The position numbers and the translations under genes are program-made. The notes under the pieces were generated by a model. It saw nothing but the letters and a program-made list of their open reading frames with translations, did no database searches and was not told the origin of the DNA. Source: an uncultured Lachnospiraceae bacterium (GTDB taxonomy: Bacteria; Bacillota; Clostridia; Lachnospirales; Lachnospiraceae). From it: a stretch of DNA of 64,000 bases. This document shows positions 16,115 to 24,460 of the stretch, in pieces (positions within the stretch are counted from its first letter, which is position 1; each line of letters starts with the position of its first letter). The stretch covers positions 62,001-126,000 of the forward strand of contig CAJUBP010000004.1 in the NCBI GenBank assembly GCA_910584585.1, in the 5' to 3' direction.

Positions 16115-17536
16115 ATGGACAGGAAAAATACGTTTCAGCGGACGGTTTTCAATATAGCGCTGCCGGTAACGCTGCAATCTTTGCTGCAGTCTTCTTTTGG
16201 AGTCATCGATCAGATTATGATTGGTCAGCTTGGGAGCGGCAGCATTGCCGGAATCGGCCTGGGCGCAAAATTTGCCTCCCTCTATTCCGTCGTGCTTGCC
16301 GCTGTCGCGTCGGCTGCGGGAATTATGATTTCGCAATATATCGGAAAAAAGGATGAGGAAGCCGTGGGACGGAGTTTTATTCTCAGCCTGACGGCGGCAG
16401 TGGGGCTGGCTGCGGGATTTCTGGCCCTTTGTGTGATAGTGCCCGAACCCATTATGGCAATTTACACCAGGGATGCAGAGGCCAGAGAATTGGCGGTGAA
16501 ATATCTGCGCATTTTGTCAGTGTCCTTTCCGCCGATGGCAGTCAGTTCTCTGCTGACGACCATGCTCCGGTGCATGGAGGCTGCCGCATTGCCGCTGTAT
16601 GCCAATATTTTTGCATTAGCCTTGAATACAGGGCTGAATTATCTGCTGATTTTTGGAACATGGGGGTTTCCCAGAATGGGAGTGGAGGGGGCTGCATTGG
16701 CCAGCGTGATTGCCCAGATCATTTCTTGTCTTGTAATTTTACTGTTTTTCCTGCATAATAAGAAAAAGCGTGGAATGAAACGGCTGCTCTGCCTGGGCGG
16801 CAAACATTCTCAATCAATGTCAATGGTGAAAAAGCGTGGAATGAAACGGCTGGTTCGCCGGGGGGATCTGCCTTTTTCTGCATCTGGAGAATTTAGGAGA
16901 CAATATCTTGGCATTCTCTGTCCGCTTCTGGTTTGTGAATTTTTGTGGAGCCTTGGGGAAAATGTCTATACGGCCATTTACGGCAACATTGGAACGGACG
17001 CCTGCGCCGCCATGACTATGACAGTACCGGTTCAGACCATTGTGATTGGGGCTTTGAGCGGCCTGGCCCAGGCGTCGGGAATTCTGATTGGAAAATCTCT
17101 CGGAGCCGGGCAGTATGAGCAGGCGTATGCCGAATCGAAAAAACTGATGAAATACGGCCTGTCATTTTCGGTTCTGCTGTCGCTGCTGCTTGCCATTGTC
17201 AGTCCTCTTTATGTGAAAATTTACCCTGTGGAGCCTCAGGTTCAAGAAATCACAGAGAGTCTGCTTCTGGCCATTGCCCTGATTGCGCCGGTAAAAGTGT
17301 TAAATATGATACTGGGCGGAGGGATTATCCGAAGCGGCGGAAAAACCAGATACGCCATGTGGATTGACTTGACAGGAACCTGGATCTTCGGAGTTCCTCT
17401 GGGACTTCTGGCAGCTTTCGTCTGGAAGCTGCCGGTGACGCCTGTGTATGTTATTTTATCGCTGGAAGAGTGTGTCAGGCTGGGGATTTCCCTTGTGGTT
17501 TTCAGGAAAAAAATTTGGATGGAAAGTATTCTTTAG
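16115..17536 (+). CDS. MATE-family efflux protein
   Basis: This 473-residue polytopic protein has two MATE halves (IALPVTLQSLLQSSFGVIDQI; AVSSLLTTMLRCMEAA; SGLAQASGILIGKSLGAG). The gene starts 6 bp after the LacI stop. The cytoplasmic loop between halves carries a 24-bp direct repeat (16763-16786 and 16829-16852) that duplicates the peptide KKRGMKRL and lengthens the loop by 22 residues. The export substrate is unknown; co-transcription with the LacI gene suggests sugar- or metabolite-linked control. Confidence 0.9.
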   Translation: MDRKNTFQRTVFNIALPVTLQSLLQSSFGVIDQIMIGQLGSGSIAGIGLGAKFASLYSVVLAAVASAAGIMISQYIGKKDEEAVGRSFILSLTAAVGLAAGFLALCVIVPEPIMAIYTRDAEARELAVKYLRILSVSFPPMAVSSLLTTMLRCMEAAALPLYANIFALALNTGLNYLLIFGTWGFPRMGVEGAALASVIAQIISCLVILLFFLHNKKKRGMKRLLCLGGKHSQSMSMVKKRGMKRLVRRGDLPFSASGEFRRQYLGILCPLLVCEFLWSLGENVYTAIYGNIGTDACAAMTMTVPVQTIVIGALSGLAQASGILIGKSLGAGQYEQAYAESKKLMKYGLSFSVLLSLLLAIVSPLYVKIYPVEPQVQEITESLLLAIALIAPVKVLNMILGGGIIRSGGKTRYAMWIDLTGTWIFGVPLGLLAAFVWKLPVTPVYVILSLEECVRLGISLVVFRKKIWMESIL

Positions 17537-17537
17537 T

Positions 17538-17566
17538 TTGTTATTTACTCAGAATTTCGTTATAAT
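17538..17566 (+). promoter_or_regulatory. Promoter of the JAMM-like gene
   Basis: TTGTTA (17538-17543), a 17-bp spacer and a perfect TATAAT (17561-17566). The predicted start of transcription (about 17573) rules out the ATG at 17576 as a leadered start and supports the one at 17591. Confidence 0.75.
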
Positions 17567-17590
17567 AATAGTTAGATGGGGGATAGGGAA

Positions 17591-18211
17591 ATGGGATATC
17601 AGGAATTTGACAATCTGAAAATGGCCAAAAAGAGAGATCATAAGATTATGATTACGGAAGAAGCGATAAAAAGAGTTCCTTATATTGAATATCGTGAGAT
17701 ACCAAACGAGGAATATAAAATTATACATGAATTAGTCTGCCAAGTGCTTAAGCTTTCAAAAGAAGAAAATAATTCTAATGAGGTTGCAATCACCTATAGT
17801 TTTGACACAGATAAAGTGATGAAACAGGAAGATGTAATAGGGGTGCAATTTGGAGATGAGCATTCTGTCAATCCTTTGGCGGATCCGTTAACATATCATT
17901 TGATTATGACATCAAAAGAGTGTATGGTGGTATCTATGCATAACCACCCTTCTTTGTCATTAGTATCTGTAACAGATATCCGTTTTTTTCTTCAATATGG
18001 CAGCATTCGGCTTCTCGTTATAGTTACAAATCTTGGAAGTGTTTCTTATATGGTTAAGGGGAAAAAGTTTAATTACAGAAAATCAGTAGAATTGTTAAAT
18101 CATACAATTCAAAAGTATAATGAATCTTCGGGGTTAAAGGGGTACCAAGACGCAACAAAATATTTTATCAGTAATTGCCATAGAGTAGGTATTATTTACG
18201 AAGACAGATAG
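17591..18211 (+). CDS. JAMM/RadC-like putative metalloprotein
   Basis: This 206-residue protein contains HNHPSLSLVSVTD (His 117, His 119, Ser 126, Asp 129), close to the JAMM zinc motif HxH...SxxD of RadC and MPN+ proteases. Its spacing is one residue shorter than the usual seven, so activity is uncertain. The rest has no family I recognise. The ATG at 17591 has GGGGGATAGGG upstream. The gene is visibly more AT-rich than its neighbours (runs such as GAAGAAAATAATTCTAATG), it has its own promoter, and a small gene follows immediately. This suggests a transferred two-gene cassette. Confidence 0.6.
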   Translation: MGYQEFDNLKMAKKRDHKIMITEEAIKRVPYIEYREIPNEEYKIIHELVCQVLKLSKEENNSNEVAITYSFDTDKVMKQEDVIGVQFGDEHSVNPLADPLTYHLIMTSKECMVVSMHNHPSLSLVSVTDIRFFLQYGSIRLLVIVTNLGSVSYMVKGKKFNYRKSVELLNHTIQKYNESSGLKGYQDATKYFISNCHRVGIIYEDR

Positions 18212-18223
18212 GAGGTGCTGTTG

Positions 18224-18403
18224 ATGTTTTACGGTTATGCTATGTTAGGAGAGACGCCAGAATTATTTAAGGAGACAGAAGAATGGGCTAAGGCCGAATT
18301 GGAAAAAATTGAAAGAACTGAAAAAGCCAGAGAACAGGTGATAGAAAGTATTCAGCACTTGATAGATGATAAAAGAGAAAAATTAATTTGCAGTCGGGAA
18401 TAG
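18224..18403 (+). CDS. Small charged helical protein, partner of the JAMM-like gene
   Basis: This 59-residue protein begins MFYGYAMLGETPELF and continues as a Glu/Lys-rich helix (EEWAKAELEKIERTEKAREQ). The start is set by GGAGG at 18211-18215, which overlaps the stop of the JAMM-like gene; an in-frame GTG at 18215 lies inside that site. Its tight coupling to the upstream gene suggests a pair acting together, for example an inhibitor or adaptor, but no family is recognised. Confidence 0.6.
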   Translation: MFYGYAMLGETPELFKETEEWAKAELEKIERTEKAREQVIESIQHLIDDKREKLICSRE

Positions 18404-18418
18404 CTCAGGTGGGATTTC

Positions 18419-19732
18419 ATGTATACAGAAAATATAATAGCCATAGCCAAACGGGAAAATAATACAAAACGGAAATTTCTGGTTGTCAATAAAGAACAGG
18501 GAAAACATGTTCCTGTAAGCCCTGACAGGCCCCTTCGCATGTTTTCGGCCCTGGCGGATTTGACGGCGGAGCGGTACAAAGGGGAACGGCTGCTGCTGAT
18601 TGGTTTTGCGGAAACAGCCACTGCAATCGGGGAAGCATTGGCAGTGCAGCTTAACGCAGATTATATGCAGACGACGCGGGAGCATATTCCGGACGTGGAT
18701 TACCTGTATTTCAGCGAATCTCACAGCCATGCCGCTCAGCAGAAAGTGGTAAAGAATGATTTGGATCTGGTGATTGACAGAATTGATCGGATTGTTTTTG
18801 TGGAAGATGAAGTGACTACCGGCAATACCATTGGAAAGATTGTGAGGCTGATTCGGCAGACATATGGCAGAAAGCTGAATTTTTCTGCAGTGTCTCTGCT
18901 GAACGGAATGGACGAAGAAGCACTGGAAAGATATCGGAAAGAGCAGATTGAACTGGCGTATCTGGTAAAAACAGATCACGGCGGATATGCTGAAGCGGCG
19001 GAAAAATATAAAGGCGATGGAACGTATCATGAATGTATGGACGCAGAGAGGGAAAAGTGTCCGGTTTTGTGTGATGTCAACGCTGAAAAAATAAAGGAAT
19101 TTAAAGTTTCCGGGTATATCAATGCAAGAAGGCTTCACAGAGGGCGGGAGTATCAATCTGCCTGCCAGGCCTTATGGCAGACGCTTGAAGATAAAATTCC
19201 TTTTGGGAAAGGCAGGGACATTCTTGTTCTGGGCACGGAGGAATTTATGTATGCCCCGCTGTATGCAGCGGAGAGAATCCGGGAAATGGGAAACCGGGTG
19301 AAATTTCACGCAACGACCCGAAGCCCGATTATGGTCAGCGGGGAACCGGAATATCCTCTTCATGAACGGTATGAGCTGGCGAGTTTTTATGACAGGGAGC
19401 GCGCCACCTATGTGTATGATTTGGATGTATATGATTTGGTATTAATCATAACGGATGCGGAAAGAGAGGAATTGCCGGCAGAGTGTAGCCTGAGTTTGAA
19501 AGGGGAAGAACTGCCGGCAGAGTGTAATTTGAGTTTGGAAGGAGAAGAATTGCCGGCAGAGTGTAATTTGAGTTTGGAAAGGGAAGAGCTTTCAGTAAAA
19601 TGTAATCTGGGTGAAGCGGAGGAGAATGTTCCTATCAAGCGTGGTTTGGGAGCGGGCGCGGCTTCTCTTTGCAGCGCCCTTTGCAGCTGCGGCAATGGTG
19701 AGATTTATTTGGTCAGGTGGTGTAAGGATTGA
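18419..19732 (+). CDS. Phosphoribosyltransferase-domain protein of the Ter biosynthetic module (TRSP C-terminus)
   Basis: This 437-residue protein has an N-terminal PRTase fold (LLLIGFAETATAIGEAL; PRPP loop RIVFVEDEVTTGNTIGKIV) and a C-terminal TRSP-like domain (ILVLGTEEFMYAPLYAAE, ATTRSPIMV). Such proteins occur beside TerD/TelA genes and are proposed to build a nucleoside-like metabolite. The next gene starts within its last codons. A 13-residue tandem repeat (EELPAECNLSLEG-type, four copies, bases 19466-19621) interrupts the C-terminal domain between DLVLIITDAER and the final strands. The enzymatic product is unknown. Confidence 0.8.
   Translation: MYTENIIAIAKRENNTKRKFLVVNKEQGKHVPVSPDRPLRMFSALADLTAERYKGERLLLIGFAETATAIGEALAVQLNADYMQTTREHIPDVDYLYFSESHSHAAQQKVVKNDLDLVIDRIDRIVFVEDEVTTGNTIGKIVRLIRQTYGRKLNFSAVSLLNGMDEEALERYRKEQIELAYLVKTDHGGYAEAAEKYKGDGTYHECMDAEREKCPVLCDVNAEKIKEFKVSGYINARRLHRGREYQSACQALWQTLEDKIPFGKGRDILVLGTEEFMYAPLYAAERIREMGNRVKFHATTRSPIMVSGEPEYPLHERYELASFYDRERATYVYDLDVYDLVLIITDAEREELPAECSLSLKGEELPAECNLSLEGEELPAECNLSLEREELSVKCNLGEAEENVPIKRGLGAGAASLCSALCSCGNGEIYLVRWCKD
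19466..19621 (+). repeat. 39-bp in-frame tandem repeat, four copies
   Basis: Units at 19466, 19505, 19544 and 19583 encode variants of EELPAECNLSLEG. The first three are nearly identical and the fourth is diverged (EELSVKCNLGEAE). Confidence 0.95.
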
Positions 19733-20931
19733 GAAGTTCGTATCAGGAAAAGGACGTTATCTTTTTGTTAAAGGACATTACCGGTCTGGTGGAGCCCCAA
19801 TCCACCCGGGAACGGGAAAAGGCAATCCAGGCAGGGCGCCATTACTGCGAAATGCTGCCCATAGAGTATGTGCCGACGCAAAAATATATGGAAGTGTACC
19901 GGGAGGCGCTGGCTCATTATGCCAGGCCCACAGCCCGGGCAGTTGGGGCATTGGCAGATCAAATCATGAAAGAAAAAGGGGAGCATACGGTTCTCGTGTC
20001 GCTGGCAAGGGCGGGGACGCCCATTGGAATTTTGCTGAAACGGTATCTTGAGAAAAAATATGGCCGAAATGTGCCCCATTATTCCATTTCCATCATTCGG
20101 GGCAGAGGAATTGACGGCAATGCCATGAAGTTTCTTCTGGAGCGTTACCGGCCCAAGGATTTGCTTTTTGTGGACGGATGGATTGGAAAAGGGGCCATTC
20201 TTGGGGAATTGAAAAAAGCCGCGGCGGTTTATCCCGGGGTTTCTTCCGACCTGGCAGTGCTGGCGGATCCGGCAAATGTCACGGAGCTGTGCGGAACCCA
20301 TGAGGATATTCTGATTCCCAGTTCCTGTCTGAACTGTACAGTGTCAGGATTGGTGAGCCGGACATTTCTGCGGCCGGACCTTATTGGAGAAAATGATTTT
20401 CACGGTGCGGCGTATTACGGGGAACTGAAAGAGGCGGATTTGTCTTATGATTTTATCCATGCGATTGAAGCGGAATTTGAATTTTGGACGGAAAACGAAG
20501 AAACAGCGGCAACGGAGTCCGGAAACGGAAAGAAAGCCGGTAAAACAGCAGTTTCGAAGCCGGATAGTGGGAAGAAAGCCGGTAAAACAGCAGTTTCGAA
20601 GCCGGATAGTGGGAAGAAGGCCGGAGAAACAGCGGCAGCGGAGTCCGGAAGCCAGGCAGAGGGCTGGAATCCGGGGATGGCGGAAGTAAAGGGGATTGCC
20701 GGGAAATTTGGCGTTTCTGATATCAATCTGATTAAGCCGGGAATCGGAGAAACCACCCGGGTTCTGCTGCGCCGCGTTCCCTGGAAAGTGTTGCTCAGGC
20801 AGGACTGTAAAGAGGATCAATCGCTGGCGCATATTCTGCGCCTGGCAGAAGAAAAGAGTGTGCCTGTGGAATATTATCCTTTGCAAAATTACAAGTGCTG
20901 CGGAATCATTAAACAACTGGCGGATGCCTGA
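19729..20931 (+). CDS. StiP-type PRTase-like protein with C-terminal PELOTA-like domain
   Basis: This 400-residue protein begins at a TTG that overlaps the previous stop (TTGA). Residues 1-265 match the StiP / PRTase-like family of ter islands (VSLARAGTPIGILLKRYL, SIIRGRGIDGNAM, FVDGWIGKGAI). Residues from about 310 to the end (INLIKPGIGETTRVLLRRVP to the C-terminus) resemble a PELOTA RNA-binding domain. The two are joined by a Lys/Ala-rich linker made of three 14-residue repeats (20527-20652). It likely acts with the upstream PRTase protein in the same pathway. Older annotation calls it a cysteine protease; the PRTase reading comes from published comparative genomics. Confidence 0.8.
   Translation: MRSSYQEKDVIFLLKDITGLVEPQSTREREKAIQAGRHYCEMLPIEYVPTQKYMEVYREALAHYARPTARAVGALADQIMKEKGEHTVLVSLARAGTPIGILLKRYLEKKYGRNVPHYSISIIRGRGIDGNAMKFLLERYRPKDLLFVDGWIGKGAILGELKKAAAVYPGVSSDLAVLADPANVTELCGTHEDILIPSSCLNCTVSGLVSRTFLRPDLIGENDFHGAAYYGELKEADLSYDFIHAIEAEFEFWTENEETAATESGNGKKAGKTAVSKPDSGKKAGKTAVSKPDSGKKAGETAAAESGSQAEGWNPGMAEVKGIAGKFGVSDINLIKPGIGETTRVLLRRVPWKVLLRQDCKEDQSLAHILRLAEEKSVPVEYYPLQNYKCCGIIKQLADA
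20527..20652 (+). repeat. 42-bp in-frame tandem repeat, three copies
   Basis: Units at 20527, 20569 and 20611 encode GKKAGKTAVSKPDS twice and a diverged GKKAGETAAAESGS, forming the linker of the StiP-PELOTA protein. Confidence 0.95.
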
Positions 20932-20965
20932 AAGAGCTTTTCATATACGCTCTGGAAACTGTAAA

Positions 20966-21925
20966 TTATTTCAGCCCGTATGCTTCTGCCAGAAGCAGCG
21001 TCCGCAAGGCCCAGTTATAATGGGTCTTGTATTCGTTCATCCGTTCTTTTACAATGCTGCCGGCCACCAGGGAGGGAGAAGATGAGTCCCAGTCCAGAAT
21101 TGCTTTGGCGTCATTGTAGTCTTTCAGAGGCGTCTTGTATGCTTCATTCACCAGCGGAATCTGGTTGGGGTGAATGACAGTTTTGCCGATAAATCCGCAC
21201 AGCCTGTCGTCATCCAGTTCTTTGCGCAGGCCGGAGTCCCAGTTTTTTCCATTGTAATATTCGTATACAGGCCCGGAGACTACGTAATCCATGCCGAATA
21301 CGGTGATAATATCAGAAAAAATATTTGCCACCGGGCGTATTTTGTAGATGGATTCATTGCTGTGCCTGCGAAAGCCGAACATATGGCAGAGGTCGTTGCC
21401 CCCTACCCGGATATTCAGCACAAATTGGGCGATATCATCCAGTTTACCTTTCAGTTCATAGAGAATGGAAGCCCGGTTCTTTAGATGGATCATGGAAGGG
21501 CTTTCAAAAATAGGCATCATATAAAAAGGCTCGCTGCTTTGACGGTTGATGTCTTTGAACGCGGAAATATAAGCGTCTGCGTTTTCCAGGGAAAACTTTG
21601 GAATATTAAAGCCTGTGACAAGTGCTCTGGAATTTCCCAAACGATCCAGCAGGCTTTTGATCTGTTCCCAGGTTCTGACCCGGATAAAGATTTTGGGCAG
21701 GAAAAAGGGCGTCTGGGCCTGTTGGGCATAAAGCGCCTGAAGTGAGGAAATCAATATATTTTCCGCATCGGCGACACAGTTGTCCTGTATCGTGTCCTCC
21801 AGGCACAGGGCAAGGGAAAATTGTCTGCCGAATTTTTCTTGGATCAGTGAATTTACAATGCCTTTGTTGTTGGCCGGGCAATAGAGCAATGGGCCGACGC
21901 TGTAGGCAGGAAGGAAATGGTTCAT
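20966..21925 (-). CDS. HpcH/HpaI aldolase / citrate-lyase-beta-like protein of the Ter module
   Basis: This 319-residue TIM-barrel protein is of the CitE-like group. It shows LLYCPANNKGIV near the N-terminus, LALCLEDTIQD, PKIFIRVRT, IRVGGNDLCHMFGFRR and KTVIHPNQIPLVNEAY. These fit the C-C lyase or aldolase fold with Mg2+ and carboxylate sites. AGGAG precedes the ATG. It is convergent with the StiP gene and divergent from the YceG-protease fusion gene. A CitE-like enzyme is a known member of the ter biosynthetic module with PRTases, so a role in the same metabolite pathway is likely; the substrate is unknown. Confidence 0.82.
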   Translation of the reverse strand: MNHFLPAYSVGPLLYCPANNKGIVNSLIQEKFGRQFSLALCLEDTIQDNCVADAENILISSLQALYAQQAQTPFFLPKIFIRVRTWEQIKSLLDRLGNSRALVTGFNIPKFSLENADAYISAFKDINRQSSEPFYMMPIFESPSMIHLKNRASILYELKGKLDDIAQFVLNIRVGGNDLCHMFGFRRHSNESIYKIRPVANIFSDIITVFGMDYVVSGPVYEYYNGKNWDSGLRKELDDDRLCGFIGKTVIHPNQIPLVNEAYKTPLKDYNDAKAILDWDSSSPSLVAGSIVKERMNEYKTHYNWALRTLLLAEAYGLK

Positions 21926-21990
21926 TTGCGGTTCTCCTGGTCTTATCGTTTACTATATTATAGGGGAAAATGGTTGATTTCGCAATAACC

Positions 21991-22020
21991 TTGCCCATGT
22001 TCATTAAAATATGATAAAAT
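21991..22020 (+). promoter_or_regulatory. Possible promoter of the YceG/protease-TelA-TerD operon
   Basis: TTGCCC (21991-21996), 18 bp and TAAAAT (22015-22020), 51 bp before the start codon. The -35 is weak. Confidence 0.45.
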
Positions 22021-22070
22021 AGGATAAAAAATGAATACAAGTGAAACACGAAGGGATCAGGTGATTTCTT

Positions 22071-23693
22071 ATGGAGACAGGGAATTTTAAAACAAGATAT
22101 CATGTCATGGAAGTGTCTTCCATAGAAACATTTATGAATGTAAAAGGAAACTTTCATCATGACTGTAAAGATGTGTATTTTCTCCGAATGATTGGAATCA
22201 ATGAGGCAATGACCCGGGAAATACAGCAGATGGATCAGACGCTGACAGAGCAGATGAATCAAGGAAAGGGATTTTATAACAGGATAGGCAGCCTGCCTCG
22301 GTTGGCCGCAATGGAGGATGCGGAGTTCTATGCTAAATGTTATGAGGATTGGCTGCGCAGCGGGAAGAAATATGCGGCAGTGAGGGCGTCTGGGCAGAAT
22401 CAGCAGCTGTGCCGGATCCTCGGCGGGGCATGTGCTGAGATTCTCGGTCTGTTGGAAAAGGGAAAGCAGGGAATGAACGCGTCCATAGAGAAAAATTTTC
22501 TGGTAAAGGTTCTGTTCTGGCTGGATCAAACCGTATTTTCGGCGCTGCAGAACTGGAGGCCGGAAAGTTCCATGAAAGTGGCATGCATGGATATTTCCAG
22601 GCAGCAGGAGTATTTGTTTTGCTACTTGCTTACTTTGCTGGGATTTGATGTGCTTCTTTTGCAGGTAAACCAGGATATTTCCCAGGAATTGGAGCAGCTG
22701 GGGCTGTCCCGCAAGTATGCGGCGGCAAAGGATAAGCGGAATGCAGCGGTATATGCTAAGCGGATTGCAGTGCCGGAATATCAGCCGGAGATATATGGAA
22801 GCAGCAAGAGCCAAAGGCTTCCTGCCGAAAATGCGTCAAGCGCTGCAGGGAATGAACGGCAGCCGGCAGGAAAGAGCGCTCCAGTGAATGTCAGAAATGG
22901 GAAAGAAACGCATGGAGGTACAACAATAACTGCAAAAAAGTGTGCTCCAGTGAATGTCAGGGTGCCGGAGCGGGACCGGAGAACCAGAGAAATGCTGGAT
23001 TCCAGAAAAAAGGAGAAAATTTCAGGGCAGCCGGAGAATAGAAGAGATGTGACAGGCCGGCAGGAGATATCGAATGGGAGAGCGCCTGCAAACCATCAGA
23101 GCGTATCGGGTTTGAGAAGAGAATTGACTTATGAAGAATTGGCTCAGCTGGCATCTTCTGTGGTGCAGATTATGATTCATGACAGCCGGGGAGAGGTGAT
23201 TGGCGGCGGCTCCGGAATTATGATCGGCCGGGGAGGCTATATTCTGACCAATAATCACGTGGCCTGCCGGGGAGGGCTGTATTCCGTAAGGATTGAAGAG
23301 GACGAGCGGGTCTATCAGACAGATGAGATGATTAAATATAATTCTGTGCTGGATCTTGCGGTTCTGCGGATCGACCGGAACCTGCAGCCCCTTCCCATCT
23401 ATCAGGGAGAGAAAAAGCTGGTCCGCGGACAGCGGGTGGTAGCCATCGGCAGCCCTCTGGGATTGTTTAATTCTGTCTCAGACGGGATAATTTCAGGATT
23501 CCGTTCCGTGGAAGGCGTGGACATGATTCAGTTTACAGCCCCTATTTCCAATGGAAGTTCCGGCGGAGCGGTTCTTAATATGTATGGGGAAGTCATCGGA
23601 ATCAGTACGGCCGGATTTGACGCAGGGCAGAATATCAACCTGGCGGTGGGGTACGAATACATAGGGAATTTTATCCGGGGATTTGTAAACTAG
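22071..23693 (+). CDS. YceG-like / trypsin-like serine protease fusion
   Basis: This 540-residue protein has an N-terminal region of about 230 residues that resembles one half of the YceG protein encoded downstream (KNFLVKVLFWLDQ, YLLTLLGFDVLLLQVN). A low-complexity basic linker follows, with a duplicated APVNVR segment (17-bp repeats at 22878 and 22944). The C-terminal domain is DegP/HtrA-like: His 396 in TNNHVA, Asp 428 in LDLAVLR, Ser 497 in NGSSGGAV, so the triad is complete. There is no signal peptide, no PDZ domain and no membrane helix, so it probably acts in the cytoplasm. Processing of stress-module partners is a guess. Confidence 0.75.
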   Translation: METGNFKTRYHVMEVSSIETFMNVKGNFHHDCKDVYFLRMIGINEAMTREIQQMDQTLTEQMNQGKGFYNRIGSLPRLAAMEDAEFYAKCYEDWLRSGKKYAAVRASGQNQQLCRILGGACAEILGLLEKGKQGMNASIEKNFLVKVLFWLDQTVFSALQNWRPESSMKVACMDISRQQEYLFCYLLTLLGFDVLLLQVNQDISQELEQLGLSRKYAAAKDKRNAAVYAKRIAVPEYQPEIYGSSKSQRLPAENASSAAGNERQPAGKSAPVNVRNGKETHGGTTITAKKCAPVNVRVPERDRRTREMLDSRKKEKISGQPENRRDVTGRQEISNGRAPANHQSVSGLRRELTYEELAQLASSVVQIMIHDSRGEVIGGGSGIMIGRGGYILTNNHVACRGGLYSVRIEEDERVYQTDEMIKYNSVLDLAVLRIDRNLQPLPIYQGEKKLVRGQRVVAIGSPLGLFNSVSDGIISGFRSVEGVDMIQFTAPISNGSSGGAVLNMYGEVIGISTAGFDAGQNINLAVGYEYIGNFIRGFVN

Positions 23694-23697
23694 TACT

Positions 23698-23746
23698 CCA
23701 TCCTGCCTTTCCGTCCGTATCCAAATACGGAAAGTTCTCTAGAGCG
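23698..23746 (+). repeat. Dispersed intergenic repeat, copy C
   Basis: CCATCCTGCCTTTCCGTCCG and the following bases match copy B for about 30 bp. Here CTTTCCGT pairs with ACGGAAAG to make a perfect 8-bp hairpin. The copy begins five bases after the protease stop. Confidence 0.7.
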
Positions 23747-23795
23747 TGTTGATGTTGCAATATCTTAATTTAATCTTACAGACACCGCAAATCTA

Positions 23796-23824
23796 TTGAC
23801 TTAATATTGATTTAGCAGTATTCT
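23796..23824 (+). promoter_or_regulatory. Promoter of the rhomboid gene
   Basis: TTGACT (23796-23801), a 17-bp spacer and TATTCT (23819-23824), 34 bp before the start codon. Confidence 0.7.
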
Positions 23825-23857
23825 GTAACTAAAGAACTGTGAAATGAGGAACTGTCT

Positions 23858-24445
23858 ATGTCTGACCAGAGAAAGCTGAAAATATCTTTTAATTCGCCGG
23901 TGATCTTAAGCTTCACCATCTTGTGTTTTCTTGCCATGATACTGAATATGATTACCCGGGGATTTACCAATCAGGTATTTTTCAGCGTCTACCGTTCTTC
24001 TCTGCTGAGTCCCTGGACGTATTTTAGATTTTTCGGACATGTGCTGGGGCATGCAAATTGGAACCATTTTTTTGGAAATATTACGCTGATTTTGGTGGTG
24101 GGGCCGCTGCTGGAGGAAAAATACGGTTCGTCCAACATGCTGTTTGTGATTCTGGCAACGGCGCTGACTACCGGAGTTGCGCATTTTATATTTTTTCCCA
24201 GAGTTATGCTGCTGGGAGCCAGCGGCGTGGTATTTGCCCTGATTCTTTTATCCTCTTTTACCTGTGTGAAGGAAGGGGAGATTCCTCTGACCTTTATCCT
24301 GGTGGCGGTGATTTATATCGGACAGCAGGTGTATGAGGGGATTTTTGTAGAGGATAATGTAGCGAATCTGACGCATATCCTGGGAGGAATCGTGGGCGCA
24401 GGCCTTGGCTACGTGATGAATAAGAACAAGATGAACAGATATTGA
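23858..24445 (+). CDS. Rhomboid-family intramembrane serine protease
   Basis: This 195-residue protein has about six membrane helices. The family motifs are clear: HANWNHFFGN in helix 2, LLGASGVVFA with the nucleophile Ser 122, and NLTHILGG with His 173, completing the Ser-His dyad. Rhomboids cleave membrane-anchored substrates within the bilayer. The gene is followed 16 bp later by yceG and lies inside the ter stress operon, together with a second protease in the fusion protein upstream. Its substrate is unknown. Confidence 0.88.
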   Translation: MSDQRKLKISFNSPVILSFTILCFLAMILNMITRGFTNQVFFSVYRSSLLSPWTYFRFFGHVLGHANWNHFFGNITLILVVGPLLEEKYGSSNMLFVILATALTTGVAHFIFFPRVMLLGASGVVFALILLSSFTCVKEGEIPLTFILVAVIYIGQQVYEGIFVEDNVANLTHILGGIVGAGLGYVMNKNKMNRY

Positions 24446-24460
24446 AGGTAAAGCAGACAT

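Noticed and set aside
19408..19695. Minus-strand frame rich in Ser/Leu repeats
   Set aside because: It is the reverse-strand shadow of the 39-bp tandem repeat in the PRTase gene.
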